Origin: Elusimicrobiota bacterium
Lineage (GTDB): Bacteria > Elusimicrobiota > Elusimicrobia > UBA1565 > UBA9628
Reading direction: 5' to 3'
Assembly: GCA_016212795.1 (NCBI GenBank)
Contig: JACRDT010000034.1
Span: forward strand, 62,001 to 126,000
Length of the DNA: 64,000 nucleotides
In this document: positions 1-8,820 of the stretch, in pieces
Layout: each line of letters starts with the position of its first letter
How positions within the stretch are numbered: position 1 is the stretch's first letter
Position numbers and translations under genes: made by a program
Notes under the pieces: model-generated
Seen by the model: only the letters and a program-made list of their open reading frames with translations
Told to the model about the DNA's origin: nothing
Database searches by the model: none

Positions 1-1262
1 GCGACACCCAGCTCGGCGGCACCGACATGGACAAGTCGATCATCGACTTCATCGCCGAGGAGTTCAAGAAGGAGACCGGCGTGGACGTCCGGCAGGACCC
101 CCAGGCCTACCAGCGCGTGCGCGAGGCCGCCGAGAAGGCCAAGATCGAGCTCTCGACGACCATGGAGACCGACCTCAACCTGCCCTACCTCACGGCCATC
201 AAGGACGTGCCCAAGCACCTGACCATGAAGTTCACCCGGGCCAAGCTCGAGTCCCTCGTCGAGCCCATCGTGAAGCGCTGCAAGGCCTCCATCGACCAGG
301 CGCTCAACGACGCCAAGCTCAAGACCTCCGACATCACCAAGATCATCCTGGTCGGCGGCCCGACCCGCATGCCCATCGTGCAGAAGTTCGTGGAGGACTA
401 CGTGGGCAAGAAGGTCGAGCGCGGCATCGACCCCATGGAGTGCGTGGCGACCGGCGCGGCCATCCAGGCCGCGGTCCTGACCGGCGAGGTCAAGGACGTC
501 CTGCTCCTCGACGTGACGCCCCTGACCCTGGGCATCGAGACCCTCGGCGAGGTCATGACCCCGCTCATCGAGCGCAACACCACCATCCCGGTGGAGAAGT
601 CGCAGGTGTTCTCGACCGCCTCGGACAACCAGCCCGCGGTGACGGTGCACGTCCTCCAGGGCGAGCGGTCGAAGGCCAAGGCCAACGTCTCCCTGGGCAA
701 GTTCGACCTCGACGGCATCCCCCCGGCGCCGCGCGGCATGCCGCAGATCAAGGTCTCCTTCTCGATCGACGCCAACGGCATCCTCAACGTCCGCGCCGAG
801 GACCTCGGGACCAAGAAGGCCCAGCACATCACGATCACGGCCCCGAACAAGCTCAAGAAGGACGAGGTCGAGAAGTTCATCAAGGAAGCCGAGAAGTTCG
901 CCGAGGAGGACAAGAAGCACAAGGAGATGATCGGCGCGAAGAACGAGGCGGACTCGGTCCTCTACGCCTGCGAGAAGGCCCTCAAGGAGCACGGGGACAA
1001 GGTGCCGCAGGAGGACCGCGCGGCCATCGACCGGGGCATCGCCGACCTCAAGGACGCCATCAAGAGCGACGACCTCGAGCGGATCAACAAGGCCAAGGAC
1101 GAGCTCGTCAAGGCCTCCCACAAGCTGGCCCAGGAGATCTACAAGGAGGCGGCCGCCAAGCAGCAGGCCGCCGGCGCCGCCGCCGGCAAGGAAGGCGCGC
1201 CCGAGGGCAAGAAGGGCGACGACGTGGTGGACGCCGAGGTCGTGGACGACGATAAAAAGTAG
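1..1262 (+). CDS. dnaK: Chaperone DnaK (Hsp70), C-terminal two thirds
   Basis: This is the C-terminal part of the Hsp70 chaperone, which holds unfolded clients in an ATP-dependent cycle with DnaJ and GrpE. The reading frame is open from base 3, before the first ATG at 27, so the gene starts outside the window. Visible Hsp70 features are the DTQLGGTD segment of the ATPase domain, the [10 protein letters not shown] segment, the linker region [12 protein letters not shown] before the substrate-binding domain, the PAPRGMPQI segment, and the acidic tail [12 protein letters not shown]. About 420 of the usual 630 or so residues are present. The TAG stop at 1260-1262 shares one base with the GTG start of dnaJ, so the two are translationally coupled. 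Identity is very secure. Confidence 0.97.
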   Translation, partial: DTQLGGTDMDKSIIDFIAEEFKKETGVDVRQDPQAYQRVREAAEKAKIELSTTMETDLNLPYLTAIKDVPKHLTMKFTRAKLESLVEPIVKRCKASIDQALNDAKLKTSDITKIILVGGPTRMPIVQKFVEDYVGKKVERGIDPMECVATGAAIQAAVLTGEVKDVLLLDVTPLTLGIETLGEVMTPLIERNTTIPVEKSQVFSTASDNQPAVTVHVLQGERSKAKANVSLGKFDLDGIPPAPRGMPQIKVSFSIDANGILNVRAEDLGTKKAQHITITAPNKLKKDEVEKFIKEAEKFAEEDKKHKEMIGAKNEADSVLYACEKALKEHGDKVPQEDRAAIDRGIADLKDAIKSDDLERINKAKDELVKASHKLAQEIYKEAAAKQQAAGAAAGKEGAPEGKKGDDVVDAEVVDDDKK

Positions 1263-2407
1263 TGGCCGACGACTTCTATAACGTCCTGGGCGTGCCGCGC
1301 AACGCCACGGAGGCCGAGTTGAAATCGGCCTACCGGAAGCTCGCCATGAAGTACCACCCGGACCGCAACCCGGGCGACAAGCAGGCCGAGGAGAAGTTCC
1401 GGAGGGCCAACACCGCCTACCAGACGCTCTCGGACGCCCAGAAGCGGCAGATCTACGACCAGTTCGGCGAGGCCGGCCTGCAGGGCGGCCCGGGCGTCCA
1501 CCCGGGCTTCGGCGGGGGCGGCGGGGTGGACGTCAACGACCTCTTCGGCGACATCTTCGAGAACTTCTTCGGGGGAGGCGGCGGGGGGCGGGGCTCGCGG
1601 CGTTCCCGCCGCGGCTCCGACATCAAGGCCGAGATCGAGGTCTCCCTCGAGGACGCCTTCCGCGGGGTCCAGGTCCCGGTCAGGCTCGAGCGGGTCGTCC
1701 CCTGCGGGACCTGCGGGGGCACCGGGGCCAAGTCCGGGTCCGGGGCCAAGCGCTGCCCCCAGTGCCGGGGCACCGGCAGGGTCCAGTTCGTGCAGGGCTT
1801 CTTCTCCATGAGCCAGACCTGCGGGCACTGCGGGGGGGAGGGCCACGTCGTCGACAACCCGTGCCGGGACTGCGGGGGCGGCGGCAGGACGCGCCAGCCC
1901 GACGAGAAGAAGATCCGCGTCCCGCCGGGGATCTACGACGGGGCGACCCTCCGGGTGGAGGGAGGGGGCGACTCGGGCGGGCCTGGGACGACGGCCGGCG
2001 ACCTGTTCGTCGTGGTCCGCGTCAAGCCCGACCCCCGCTTCGAGCGGGCGGAGGACGACCTGGTCATGGAGGCGAACCTCGACATCTGCGAGGGCTCGCT
2101 GGGGACCACCCTCGAGCTCGTCGCCATCGACGGGGAGAGGACCAGGATCAAGATCCCGGCCGGGGTCCAGCACGGGGCGACCTTCCGCGTGCGGGAGAAG
2201 GGGATGCCCAAGCTCCATGGCCGCGGCCGGGGCGACCTCATGGTGAAGGTCAAGGTCCGGGTGCCCGAGCACCTGACCTCCCGCCAGCGGGAGCTCCTGT
2301 CGGAGCTCGCCAAGACCATGAGCGAAGGGGCGGAGCCGGCCTCGTCGGAGGAAGGACAGGGGGGCGAGGGCGGCCTCTTCAAGAAGATCTTCGGCGGGGG
2401 TCCATGA
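1262..2407 (+). CDS. dnaJ: Chaperone protein DnaJ (Hsp40)
   Basis: Co-chaperone that delivers unfolded proteins to DnaK and stimulates its ATPase. The 381-residue protein has a full J domain with the HPD motif at residues 32-34, a glycine/phenylalanine-rich stretch at about 72-118, and four zinc-binding CxxCxGxG repeats at about 148-155, 165-172, 187-194 and 201-208 (the last reads CRDCGGGG). A two-lobed C-terminal substrate domain follows. The start is a GTG at 1262 that overlaps the dnaK stop. The 3' end overlaps rsmE by four bases. Length and domain order are those of a normal type I DnaJ. Confidence 0.97.
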   Translation: MADDFYNVLGVPRNATEAELKSAYRKLAMKYHPDRNPGDKQAEEKFRRANTAYQTLSDAQKRQIYDQFGEAGLQGGPGVHPGFGGGGGVDVNDLFGDIFENFFGGGGGGRGSRRSRRGSDIKAEIEVSLEDAFRGVQVPVRLERVVPCGTCGGTGAKSGSGAKRCPQCRGTGRVQFVQGFFSMSQTCGHCGGEGHVVDNPCRDCGGGGRTRQPDEKKIRVPPGIYDGATLRVEGGGDSGGPGTTAGDLFVVVRVKPDPRFERAEDDLVMEANLDICEGSLGTTLELVAIDGERTRIKIPAGVQHGATFRVREKGMPKLHGRGRGDLMVKVKVRVPEHLTSRQRELLSELAKTMSEGAEPASSEEGQGGEGGLFKKIFGGGP

Positions 2408-3201
2408 TGCCACATTTCTTTCTGCCGGCCGACGCGATCGAGGGCGACACGTTCCACCTGGAGGGCCCCGAGGCGTTCCACATCTCGAAGGTCCTGCGCA
2501 TGCGCGAGGGGCAGCCCCTGGCCATGTTCGACGGGAAGGGCACCCGCTACGAGGCCGTCATCAAGGCCGTCCATCCCGACGGGAGCGTCGCCGGCGCCAT
2601 CACCTCCACGGTCAAAGACGACGTCGCGCACGCGCCCGCCAGGCTCAACCTCTACCAGGGGCTGCTCAAGGCGAGCCACTGGGATTGGCTCCTGCAGAAG
2701 GGCACGGAGATCGGGGTCGCCAGCTTCGTGCCGGTGCTGACTCCCAGGACCGTCGTCATCCTGCGCGAGGAGGAGCGGGCCCGCTCCAAGAAGGACCGCT
2801 GGGGCAAGATCGTGCTGTCGGCGGCCAAGCAGTGCGGCCGCTCCGACCTGCCGGCGGTGGCCGAGCCCGTGGAGTTCCGGGACGCCATCCGGGCGAGCTG
2901 CTCCGGCGACGCGGCGTCGCGCTCCGGCCGCCTGAGCCTGGTAGCCTGGGAAGGACTGGCCGGCGCCACGGCCCGTTTGAGCCTGCGGGACGCCCTGGTC
3001 GAGGCCGACAAGACCCCCGGCCGGCAGGGCCTGGCGGTGGACTTGTTCGTGGGGCCGGAGGGGGGCTTCACGGACGAGGAGGTCGAGCTGGCCGAGAGCC
3101 TGGGCGCCGTGGTGTTCGGGCTCGGCCGGGCGACGCTCAGGGCCGAGACGGCCGCCCTCGCGGCCTCGAGCCTCATCCTCTACGAGTTCGGGTGTCTCTG
3201 A
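2404..3201 (+). CDS. rsmE: 16S rRNA (uracil1498-N3)-methyltransferase RsmE
   Basis: SPOUT-family RNA methyltransferase that uses S-adenosylmethionine to methylate U1498 of 16S rRNA. The protein of about 265 residues ends with the family's knot signature: [13 protein letters not shown], then [12 protein letters not shown], and a short helix. The N-terminal PUA-like part carries the [11 protein letters not shown] segment. Two consecutive ATG codons (2404 and 2407) are possible starts. The first makes an ATGA overlap with the dnaJ stop, which is the common arrangement in this window. The dnaK-dnaJ-rsmE order is widespread in bacteria and supports the call. Confidence 0.93.
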   Translation: MMPHFFLPADAIEGDTFHLEGPEAFHISKVLRMREGQPLAMFDGKGTRYEAVIKAVHPDGSVAGAITSTVKDDVAHAPARLNLYQGLLKASHWDWLLQKGTEIGVASFVPVLTPRTVVILREEERARSKKDRWGKIVLSAAKQCGRSDLPAVAEPVEFRDAIRASCSGDAASRSGRLSLVAWEGLAGATARLSLRDALVEADKTPGRQGLAVDLFVGPEGGFTDEEVELAESLGAVVFGLGRATLRAETAALAASSLILYEFGCL

Positions 3202-3323
3202 GGATCTTCTTCCGGACCTTCGAAAGCCGGGCGCACTCCAGCGGAGACATGCGGCTGCCAAACACGACCCGCTATTCGGGATGTTGGGCAAATTGCGAGC
3301 TGTAAAAACAGATCATCATTCAA

Positions 3324-3352
3324 TTGACAAATATGCTTAAACAGGTTATAAT
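3324..3352 (+). promoter_or_regulatory. Perfect sigma-70 consensus promoter
   Basis: TTGACA at 3324-3329 and TATAAT at 3347-3352 are separated by exactly 17 bases. Both boxes match the consensus completely, inside an AT-rich stretch (about 3295-3375) that stands out in this GC-rich window. A purine-rich GAGGAGAGGG ribosome-binding region follows before the ATG at 3383. It should drive the HTH/nucleotidyltransferase pair. Confidence 0.88.
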
Positions 3353-3382
3353 AAACAGGTCAGAGGAGAGGGAACTGAGCCG

Positions 3383-4093
3383 ATGAGAGGAGATCGACTT
3401 CCGATCAGCACGCGCTTCATGGTCGAGCGCTTGGTTTCTTACGGAAAACGAGTCCCCAATCCGACGGAGGAACTCGCTCCCCACGTCGTCATTCGGAACA
3501 TCCGGAACACCCTTCACATGACCCAGGCGCAGCTCGCCAGGCGCGCGGAAATGCCGCAGTCTCACTTGGCGAAGATCGAGACCGGGAGGGTGGATGTCCA
3601 ACTCAGCACTCTCAGGCGAATCCTGCGCGCCTTGAACTGCGAAGCGGTTTTTCTTCCTAAGTTTCATAAGACTCCTCAGGAAGTGCTGCGAGAGCGGATC
3701 AGAGAGGTCGCGCGCCGCAAAGTCGCGCGCGTCGCCGGGACCATGGCTTTGGAACGGCAGAGGCCGGACGAGCGGATGGTCCGGGCGCTCGTCCGCTCCG
3801 AGGAGGAGCGCCTTCTGGCCCGGCCGACCTCCGAGGTCTGGGAGGATACCTGGGCGCAAGCAGGCGCTTCGGTCGTGCGCGATGAGGCGGCGGTGAAGTC
3901 CCGGCGTGCGCAAATGCCGGTGCGCATGGTCGACAGGGAGGATGAGCGCGATGCTCTGCGATTCTGGCTGGAGCAACCTGTCGAAGCCAGGATCGACGCC
4001 ATGGAATTCCTCAGGAGGCAGACTTACTTGACCACTGGGAATGTGGCGCTGCCGCGGTTCCAGCACGTCATCCAGTTGAGGGGCCGCGAATGA
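3383..4093 (+). CDS. XRE-type helix-turn-helix protein, probable antitoxin partner
   Basis: A 236-residue DNA-binding protein. Residues about 35-90 form a Cro/C1-type HTH: VIRNIRNTLHMTQAQLARRA followed by SHLAKIETGR and LSTLRRILRAL. The rest is charged and helical, ending with a segment around WLEQPVEARIDAMEFLRRQ that is unlike ordinary repressors and may contact the neighbour. It overlaps the next gene by four bases (ATGA), so the two products are probably made in fixed ratio. Lower GC and looser codon use than the surrounding housekeeping genes suggest transfer. The antitoxin or autorepressor role is inferred from the pairing with a nucleotidyltransferase, not shown directly. Confidence 0.75.
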   Translation: MRGDRLPISTRFMVERLVSYGKRVPNPTEELAPHVVIRNIRNTLHMTQAQLARRAEMPQSHLAKIETGRVDVQLSTLRRILRALNCEAVFLPKFHKTPQEVLRERIREVARRKVARVAGTMALERQRPDERMVRALVRSEEERLLARPTSEVWEDTWAQAGASVVRDEAAVKSRRAQMPVRMVDREDERDALRFWLEQPVEARIDAMEFLRRQTYLTTGNVALPRFQHVIQLRGRE

Positions 4094-4599
4094 GCGGCGT
4101 GAATGAGGACTTCTCGGACTTCGTCGCCGCGCTCAAGCGCAACGACGTGGAGTTCGTGATCGTGGGGGCGTTCGCTCTCTCATTCCTTGGATTTCCCCGG
4201 GCAACCGGCGACATTGATTTCTGGATCAGGCCGACCGAGAGCAACGCGGAGGCGGTTCTTCGGGCGCTTGAGGACTTCGGGTTCGAGTCGTTGGGAATCA
4301 CCAGAGAGGATATCCTGTCGGGCAAGGTGATCCAGATGGGCTATCCTCCAGTCCGCATCGACTTGCTGACCAGTCTTAGCGGCGTGACCTCCGGGGAGAT
4401 TTGGAATAACCGCAAGGAAGGTCCGTTCGGGAAGCATATCGTCTTCTACCTCGACAAGGACACCTTCTTGAAGAACAAGCGCGCGACGGACCGCTCGAAG
4501 GACAAGATCGACGTCGAGCTTTTCGAGACGCCGGCCAAGTCGAAGAAAGGGTTCCCGCGGCGAAGTCTCCCGGGCCGAAAGACAAAGACTAGGCGCTGA
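4090..4599 (+). CDS. MNT-like nucleotidyltransferase, probable toxin or modifier of an HTH/NTase module
   Basis: A 169-residue minimal nucleotidyltransferase. The fold is recognised by GAFALSFLGFPRATGDIDFWI at about residues 23-43: a small-residue loop, then the DxD metal site (DID). A C-terminal NKRATDRSKDKIDVE segment follows, typical of DUF1814/DUF6036-like proteins. Such enzymes transfer nucleotides from NTPs to protein or RNA, and many act in AbiE-like or MNT/HEPN toxin-antitoxin pairs. It is coupled to the upstream HTH gene by ATGA. No HEPN partner is present, so an AbiE-like or single-NTase system is the better guess. The C-terminus is strongly basic (Lys/Arg-rich last 20 residues). 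Confidence 0.72.
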   Translation: MSGVNEDFSDFVAALKRNDVEFVIVGAFALSFLGFPRATGDIDFWIRPTESNAEAVLRALEDFGFESLGITREDILSGKVIQMGYPPVRIDLLTSLSGVTSGEIWNNRKEGPFGKHIVFYLDKDTFLKNKRATDRSKDKIDVELFETPAKSKKGFPRRSLPGRKTKTRR

Positions 4600-4765
4600 C
4601 CGAGACCTGCCGTAACTTGTACAATACGGCGCTCGGCATGAGCGCCGCGGAGCGGCAGGAGTGCCTCAGGCTCCTGGGCTCTCGGGTCGAGATTCGGGCC
4701 AGCGGAGACGTCCGTATGACCGGGACGCTTCCCCTATATGATCCCCAAAACGGGAGGGCATTACA

Positions 4766-6019
4766 GTCAAGTGTTTCTTTAAGACCTTCGGCTGCAGGGT
4801 CAACCAGTACGAGACGCAGTCGCTGCGCGAGCGCCTGCTCGCCGCCGAGGGGGCCGTCGGCGTGGAGGATTGGCAGTCGGCCGACCTGTGCGTCATCAAC
4901 ACCTGTTCCGTGACCGCCGAGGCGGACAAGGACGCCCTGAGGCTCATCCGGCGCATCGCGGCCAGGAACGCCCGCGCCAGGCTCGTGGTCACGGGGTGCC
5001 TGGCCGAGCACGACGCCGGAGCCCTGGCGAAGGCCGCCCCGAAGGCGACGATCGTGGGCAACCGGGGGAAAGACGGGCTGGCGGTCCTGCTGGGGCTGGG
5101 CCCCGCCGGCGCTCCGGGGGGCCGCGTGACGCGGTGGCACGGCAGGTCCCGGGCCCTCGTCAAGGTCCAGGACGGCTGCGACGGGGCCTGCTCCTACTGC
5201 GTCGTGCCCCAGGTGCGCGGCGTCCTGTCCTCCAAGCCGCTCGAGGCCCTCGTCGAGGAGGTCTCGGGCCTCGTCGCCGGGGGGCACGCCGAGATCGTGC
5301 TCTGCGGGGTGAGGCTCGGCCGCTACGAGGGAGAGGCCGGGGGCGCGGCCGCGGACCTGGCCGCGGCCCTCGAGCGCCTGGCCCGCCTGGACGGGGACTT
5401 CCGCCTGCGGCTCTCGTCGCTCGAGGTCGCGGAGCTCTCGGACCGCCTCCTCGACGCGGCGGCAGGCTCGGGCGGCCGCGTCTGCCCGTCGTTCCACCTT
5501 CCGCTCCAGTCGGGCTCGGAGGCCGTGCTGCGGCGCATGAAGCGCCCGTACGCGGCGGAGCGCTTCGCCCGGCGCCTGGAGGCGCTCCGGCGGCGCCTGC
5601 CGGGGGCCGGGGTCTTCACGGACATCATGGCGGGCTTCCCGGGCGAGACGGAGTCCGAGTTCGAGGAGAGCCTGGCCTTCGTCCGGGGTCTGCGCCTGTC
5701 CGGCCTCCATGTCTTTCGCTACTCCAGGCGCCGCGGCACCGCCGCGGCCTCCATGCCGGGCCAGGTGCCCGCGGCGGCCGCCGTGGAGCGGGCCGTCCGG
5801 CTGCGCGAGCTCGACCGCGAGCTCAGGTCGGCCTTCGCGGCGGCCGCGGTCGGGTCGGTCCGGCGGGTGGTCGCGACCGGCGATCCGCGATCTCAGGACT
5901 GCGAAGCGCTTGCGGAGGATTTCCTTCCGGTCGTCCTGGACCGTTCGCCGGGTCCCGGCATCCACCGGGCGAGGGTGGTCTCCTCCGACGGGCCGTCGGC
6001 CCGCGGCGTCGTCGGATGA
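4766..6019 (+). CDS. mtaB: tRNA t6A37 methylthiotransferase, MtaB type
   Basis: Radical SAM enzyme that converts t6A37 to ms2t6A in tRNA. The N-terminal cluster-binding domain begins at the family motif KTFGCRVNQYETQ, and INTCSVT supplies another cluster cysteine. The radical SAM motif is C138-x3-C142-x2-C145. TDIMAGFPGET and a short TRAM-like tail complete the 417 or so residues. The homologous N-terminus has no ATG, GTG or TTG: in frame there is only GTC at 4766, eight bases after a GGGAGG site at 4752-4757, or ATT at 4760. The first ordinary start, GTG 4862, would delete the essential first cysteine. A TACAAT box at 4620-4625 may be its promoter. Function is secure, the start is not. Confidence 0.88.
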   Translation, partial: VKCFFKTFGCRVNQYETQSLRERLLAAEGAVGVEDWQSADLCVINTCSVTAEADKDALRLIRRIAARNARARLVVTGCLAEHDAGALAKAAPKATIVGNRGKDGLAVLLGLGPAGAPGGRVTRWHGRSRALVKVQDGCDGACSYCVVPQVRGVLSSKPLEALVEEVSGLVAGGHAEIVLCGVRLGRYEGEAGGAAADLAAALERLARLDGDFRLRLSSLEVAELSDRLLDAAAGSGGRVCPSFHLPLQSGSEAVLRRMKRPYAAERFARRLEALRRRLPGAGVFTDIMAGFPGETESEFEESLAFVRGLRLSGLHVFRYSRRRGTAAASMPGQVPAAAAVERAVRLRELDRELRSAFAAAAVGSVRRVVATGDPRSQDCEALAEDFLPVVLDRSPGPGIHRARVVSSDGPSARGVVG

Positions 6020-6062
6020 CCCGGGCGGCCCCGGTGTTCGGGGTAGGCCCTAAGACCTAGAG

Positions 6063-6082
6063 GGGCCTGGGAAGCCAGGCCC
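6063..6082 (+). terminator. Hairpin terminator after mtaB
   Basis: An 8-bp perfect GC-rich stem, GGGCCTGG at 6063-6070 and CCAGGCCC at 6075-6082, closes a GAAG tetraloop about 45 bases after the mtaB stop. There is only a short T run after it, so termination strength is uncertain. Confidence 0.6.
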
Positions 6083-6134
6083 TTACGCCCGCGGCGCTTT
6101 CCGGCCATACTATCCCTAGGCAGCAACGCAGGGG

Positions 6135-6183
6135 TTGAGGGCCGAAGCGCAAGGGTGGCACCTAAGGCGCTGGGAGCCCTCAA
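6135..6183 (+). promoter_or_regulatory. Nested inverted repeat upstream of the YfcC-type gene
   Basis: TTGAGGGC (6135-6142) pairs perfectly with GCCCTCAA (6176-6183), and inside it AGCGC (6146-6150) pairs with GCGCT (6167-6171). The two-tier hairpin lies between the mtaB terminator and the TAGAAT box of the next gene, so it is upstream of the likely transcript rather than in its leader. It could be an operator, a second terminator or a small structured RNA. No known riboswitch pattern was recognised. Confidence 0.35.
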
Positions 6184-6224
6184 ACTCCTTTCCAGCGGAT
6201 CCCGCCTCCGCCTCGCCGTAATGC

Positions 6225-6230
6225 TAGAAT
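6225..6230 (+). promoter_or_regulatory. -10 box TAGAAT, seven bases before ATG
   Basis: TAGAAT ends seven bases before the ATG at 6238. That geometry would place the transcription start at or next to the start codon, giving a leaderless mRNA. There is no Shine-Dalgarno sequence. The same arrangement recurs before several other genes in this window. Confidence 0.55.
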
Positions 6231-6237
6231 CCACTCC

Positions 6238-7653
6238 ATGGAGACCGCGGAGACTCCCGGCCGGCCTCATCCCTTGGTGATCCTGGCCGCGGCCGTGGCG
6301 GCCGCGGCCGTCGCCACCTTCGTCCTCCCGGGCGGGCAGTACCAGCGGGTGGACATGAACGGCAGGCTCGTCGCGGTGGCGGGGTCGTTCCGCTCCGTGC
6401 CGCGTCAGCCCCAGGGCCTCGCCGCCCTCGCGCTGGCGCCGTTCAACGGCCTCCTGGAGGCGGCCGACGTCATCGCGCTCCTCTTCATCTTGGGCGGCGC
6501 CCTCGCCGTCGTCAAGGAGACGGGCGCCCTCTCGGCCGGCATCCGCAGGGCCGCCCGGCTCCTCAAGGGCCGGGAGGCGGTCATGGTCCCCGCCCTCATG
6601 GCCCTCTTCGCCCTGGGCGGCGCCGTCTTCGGGATGTACGAGGGGGTGCTGCCGTTGGTGGGCGTGGTGGTGCCCCTGGCCGTGGCCATGGGCTACGACT
6701 CCATCGTGGGGGTGAGCGCGTGCTATCTGGCCGCCGCGCTGGGCTTCTGCGGCGCCTTCCTCAACCCTTTCACCTTGGGCGTCGCCCAGGAGGCGGCCGG
6801 CCTGCCGAGGTTCTCCGGCATGGGCTACAGGCTCGTCGTGTGGACCGTCATGGTGGGGACCGGCATCGCCTACGTCATGGCCTACGCGGCCAGGGTCAAG
6901 AGGGACCCGAAGTCCAGCGGCGCCTACGAGAGCGACGAGGCCATCCGCCGCGGCCTCCAGGCCGACGACCCTGCGCCGGGGGCGCAGGCGCAGGGGTCCG
7001 ACCTCACGGCCAGGCACAAGGCGGTCCTCGCCTTGCTCGCCGCGGGCTTGGCCGTCCTGCCGGTGGGCGTGGTCCATCATGGGTGGGGCGTCAAGGAGCT
7101 CGCGGGGCTGTCCTTCGCGCTTGGCGCGGCCTGCGGGCTCGTCGGGATCGGGACGCTCGGCGCCACGGCCGAGGCTTTCGTGGCCGGCTGCCGCGGCATG
7201 GCGGCCGCGGCGCTCCTCGTCGGCGTCGCGCGCGGGGTCAGGATCATGCTGGACAGCGGGCTCGTGATGGACACGATCCTCCACGGCCTCGCCGCCGCCG
7301 TCTCCTCCTTCCCGAAGGTCGTCGCCGTCCAGGTCATGTTCCTGGCGCAGTGCGTCGTGAGCATGCTCATCCCGCCCGGCGCCGCGCAGGCCGCGGCCTC
7401 GATGCCCGTCATGGCGCCGCTGGCGGACCACCTGGGCGTCACACGGCAGACCGCGGTCCTGGCCTACCAACTCGGCGACGGTCTCACCGCCTTCGCCGTC
7501 CCTTGGAACGGCGCCACCCTCGCGGCCCTCTCCCTGGGCCTCGTCCCGATCTGGCCGTGGTTCAAATGGGCGTGGAAGCTGCAGGCCGTCCTCGTCGCCG
7601 TGTGCATGGCGCTGCTGCTCTGGCCGACCCTGGCCGGATGGGGGCCTGGTTGA
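6238..7653 (+). CDS. YfcC/DcuC-family membrane carrier
   Basis: A 471-residue polytopic inner-membrane protein with about 11-12 hydrophobic segments. It resembles the C4-dicarboxylate/YfcC (basic amino acid or peptide) carrier family, with the glycine-rich segments FILGGALAVVKETGAL, GMYEGVLPLVGVVVPLA and IPPGAAQAAASMPVMAPLAD, the last a conserved pore-type loop. The first residues carry no cleavable signal. It overlaps the M20 amidohydrolase gene by one base (TGATG). By analogy with AbgT-AbgB pairs, the two probably form an uptake-and-hydrolysis unit for an N-acylated amino acid or small peptide. The exact substrate cannot be read from sequence. Confidence 0.8.
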   Translation: METAETPGRPHPLVILAAAVAAAAVATFVLPGGQYQRVDMNGRLVAVAGSFRSVPRQPQGLAALALAPFNGLLEAADVIALLFILGGALAVVKETGALSAGIRRAARLLKGREAVMVPALMALFALGGAVFGMYEGVLPLVGVVVPLAVAMGYDSIVGVSACYLAAALGFCGAFLNPFTLGVAQEAAGLPRFSGMGYRLVVWTVMVGTGIAYVMAYAARVKRDPKSSGAYESDEAIRRGLQADDPAPGAQAQGSDLTARHKAVLALLAAGLAVLPVGVVHHGWGVKELAGLSFALGAACGLVGIGTLGATAEAFVAGCRGMAAAALLVGVARGVRIMLDSGLVMDTILHGLAAAVSSFPKVVAVQVMFLAQCVVSMLIPPGAAQAAASMPVMAPLADHLGVTRQTAVLAYQLGDGLTAFAVPWNGATLAALSLGLVPIWPWFKWAWKLQAVLVAVCMALLLWPTLAGWGPG

Positions 7654-8810
7654 TGGATAGCCGAGACAAGCTGCTCCAGCGGGTCGAACGGCTGCGGCCC
7701 GCCATCCTCGAGGTCAGCCGCTTCGTGCACGCGCACCCGGAGATGGGGTTCGAGGAGCGCCGGTGCGCGGCGTTCCTGGCGGCGCGGCTGGCGCGCCAAG
7801 GCTTCAAGGTGGAGAGGCCCATGAAGGCCATGCCCACCGCCTTCGTGGCGGGCCGGGGCAAGGGCCGGCCCTGCCTGGGGTTCGTCTCGGAGTACGACGC
7901 CCTGCCCGAGATCGGGCACGCGTGCGGGCACAACCTCATCGCCGCCTCAGGCTTCGGGGCCGCCGCGGCCCTCGCGCCGCTGGCTTCGGAGCTCGGCGGG
8001 AGCGTGCGCCTCTTCGGGACGCCCGCCGAGGAGTTCGGGAGCGCCAAGGTGGACATGGCGAAGGCCGGCCTCTTCGACCGGGCCGACGCCGTGGTCATGA
8101 TGCACCCCGAGGGCATGTGGATGGTCAACACCGGGTCGCTGGCGCTCGACGCCCTCGAGTTCGAGTTCAAGGGCCGGGCCTCGCACGCCTCCTCCACCCC
8201 CTACGAGGGCGTCAACGCCCTCGACGCGGTGATCCTCCTCTTCAACGGCATCGGCGCCCTGCGCCAGCAGCTGCGCTCCGACTGCCGCATCCACGGCATC
8301 GTCACCAAGGGCGGGACCTACCCCAACATCATCCCGGACCTGGCCGCGGCCAAGTTCTACGTGCGCTGCGAGCGGCGCGACGTCCTCGACGAGGTCACTG
8401 AGAAGGTCAAGGACTGCGCCCGGGGCGCGGCCCGGGCCACGGGCTGCCGGGTCGTCATCAGGGAGTACGAGCGGCCCCTCGACAACATCGTCAACAACCC
8501 GGTGCTGGGCTTCCTGGTGGAGAAGATCCTGCGGGAGCTGGGCGTCAAGGAGATCGAACCCAAGGACGACGTCCCGGGCTCGTCTGATTTCGGCAACGTG
8601 AGCCACCGCGTCCCCGCCCTCTACGTCTACGCGGCGACCGCGCCCAAGGGCTCGGACCTGCACACGGCCCGGTTCGCCAGGCTCTGCGCGACGGCCCAGG
8701 CCCACGAGGCCCTCATGACCTCGGTGAAGGCCATGGCCCTGGCCGGGCTGGAGCTCCTGCAAGACGCCCGGCTCCTGGCGAGGGTGAAGGCGGCCTTCCG
8801 GGGCCGGTAG
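7653..8810 (+). CDS. M20-family amidohydrolase (AbgB/aminoacylase-like)
   Basis: Metal-dependent amidohydrolase of the M20 peptidase family, about 385 residues, cytoplasmic. Metal-binding H89-A-C91-G-H93 lies in the segment EIGHACGHN, followed by the acidic FGTPAEEFG segment that holds the catalytic glutamates and a lid-domain RASHASSTPYEG segment. The C-terminal PGSSDFGNVSHRVPAL segment is typical of AbgB-like p-aminobenzoyl-glutamate or N-acyl amino acid hydrolases. The ATG at 7653 overlaps the transporter stop. An in-frame ATG at 7638 is possible but lies inside the transporter gene. The gene converges on a small lipoprotein gene with a 10-base gap. Confidence 0.82.
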   Translation: MDSRDKLLQRVERLRPAILEVSRFVHAHPEMGFEERRCAAFLAARLARQGFKVERPMKAMPTAFVAGRGKGRPCLGFVSEYDALPEIGHACGHNLIAASGFGAAAALAPLASELGGSVRLFGTPAEEFGSAKVDMAKAGLFDRADAVVMMHPEGMWMVNTGSLALDALEFEFKGRASHASSTPYEGVNALDAVILLFNGIGALRQQLRSDCRIHGIVTKGGTYPNIIPDLAAAKFYVRCERRDVLDEVTEKVKDCARGAARATGCRVVIREYERPLDNIVNNPVLGFLVEKILRELGVKEIEPKDDVPGSSDFGNVSHRVPALYVYAATAPKGSDLHTARFARLCATAQAHEALMTSVKAMALAGLELLQDARLLARVKAAFRGR

Positions 8811-8820
8811 ACGCCGGCCC

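Noticed and set aside
1139..2413. Long minus-strand open frame opposite dnaJ (about 420 codons)
   Set aside because: It is the GC-driven antisense shadow of a strongly conserved gene and has no recognisable domain or start signal. Similar long shadows oppose nearly every gene here.
4617..4913. 98-codon plus-strand frame upstream of mtaB
   Set aside because: It overlaps the true mtaB N-terminus in another frame and resembles no protein; the region is better read as the mtaB leader.
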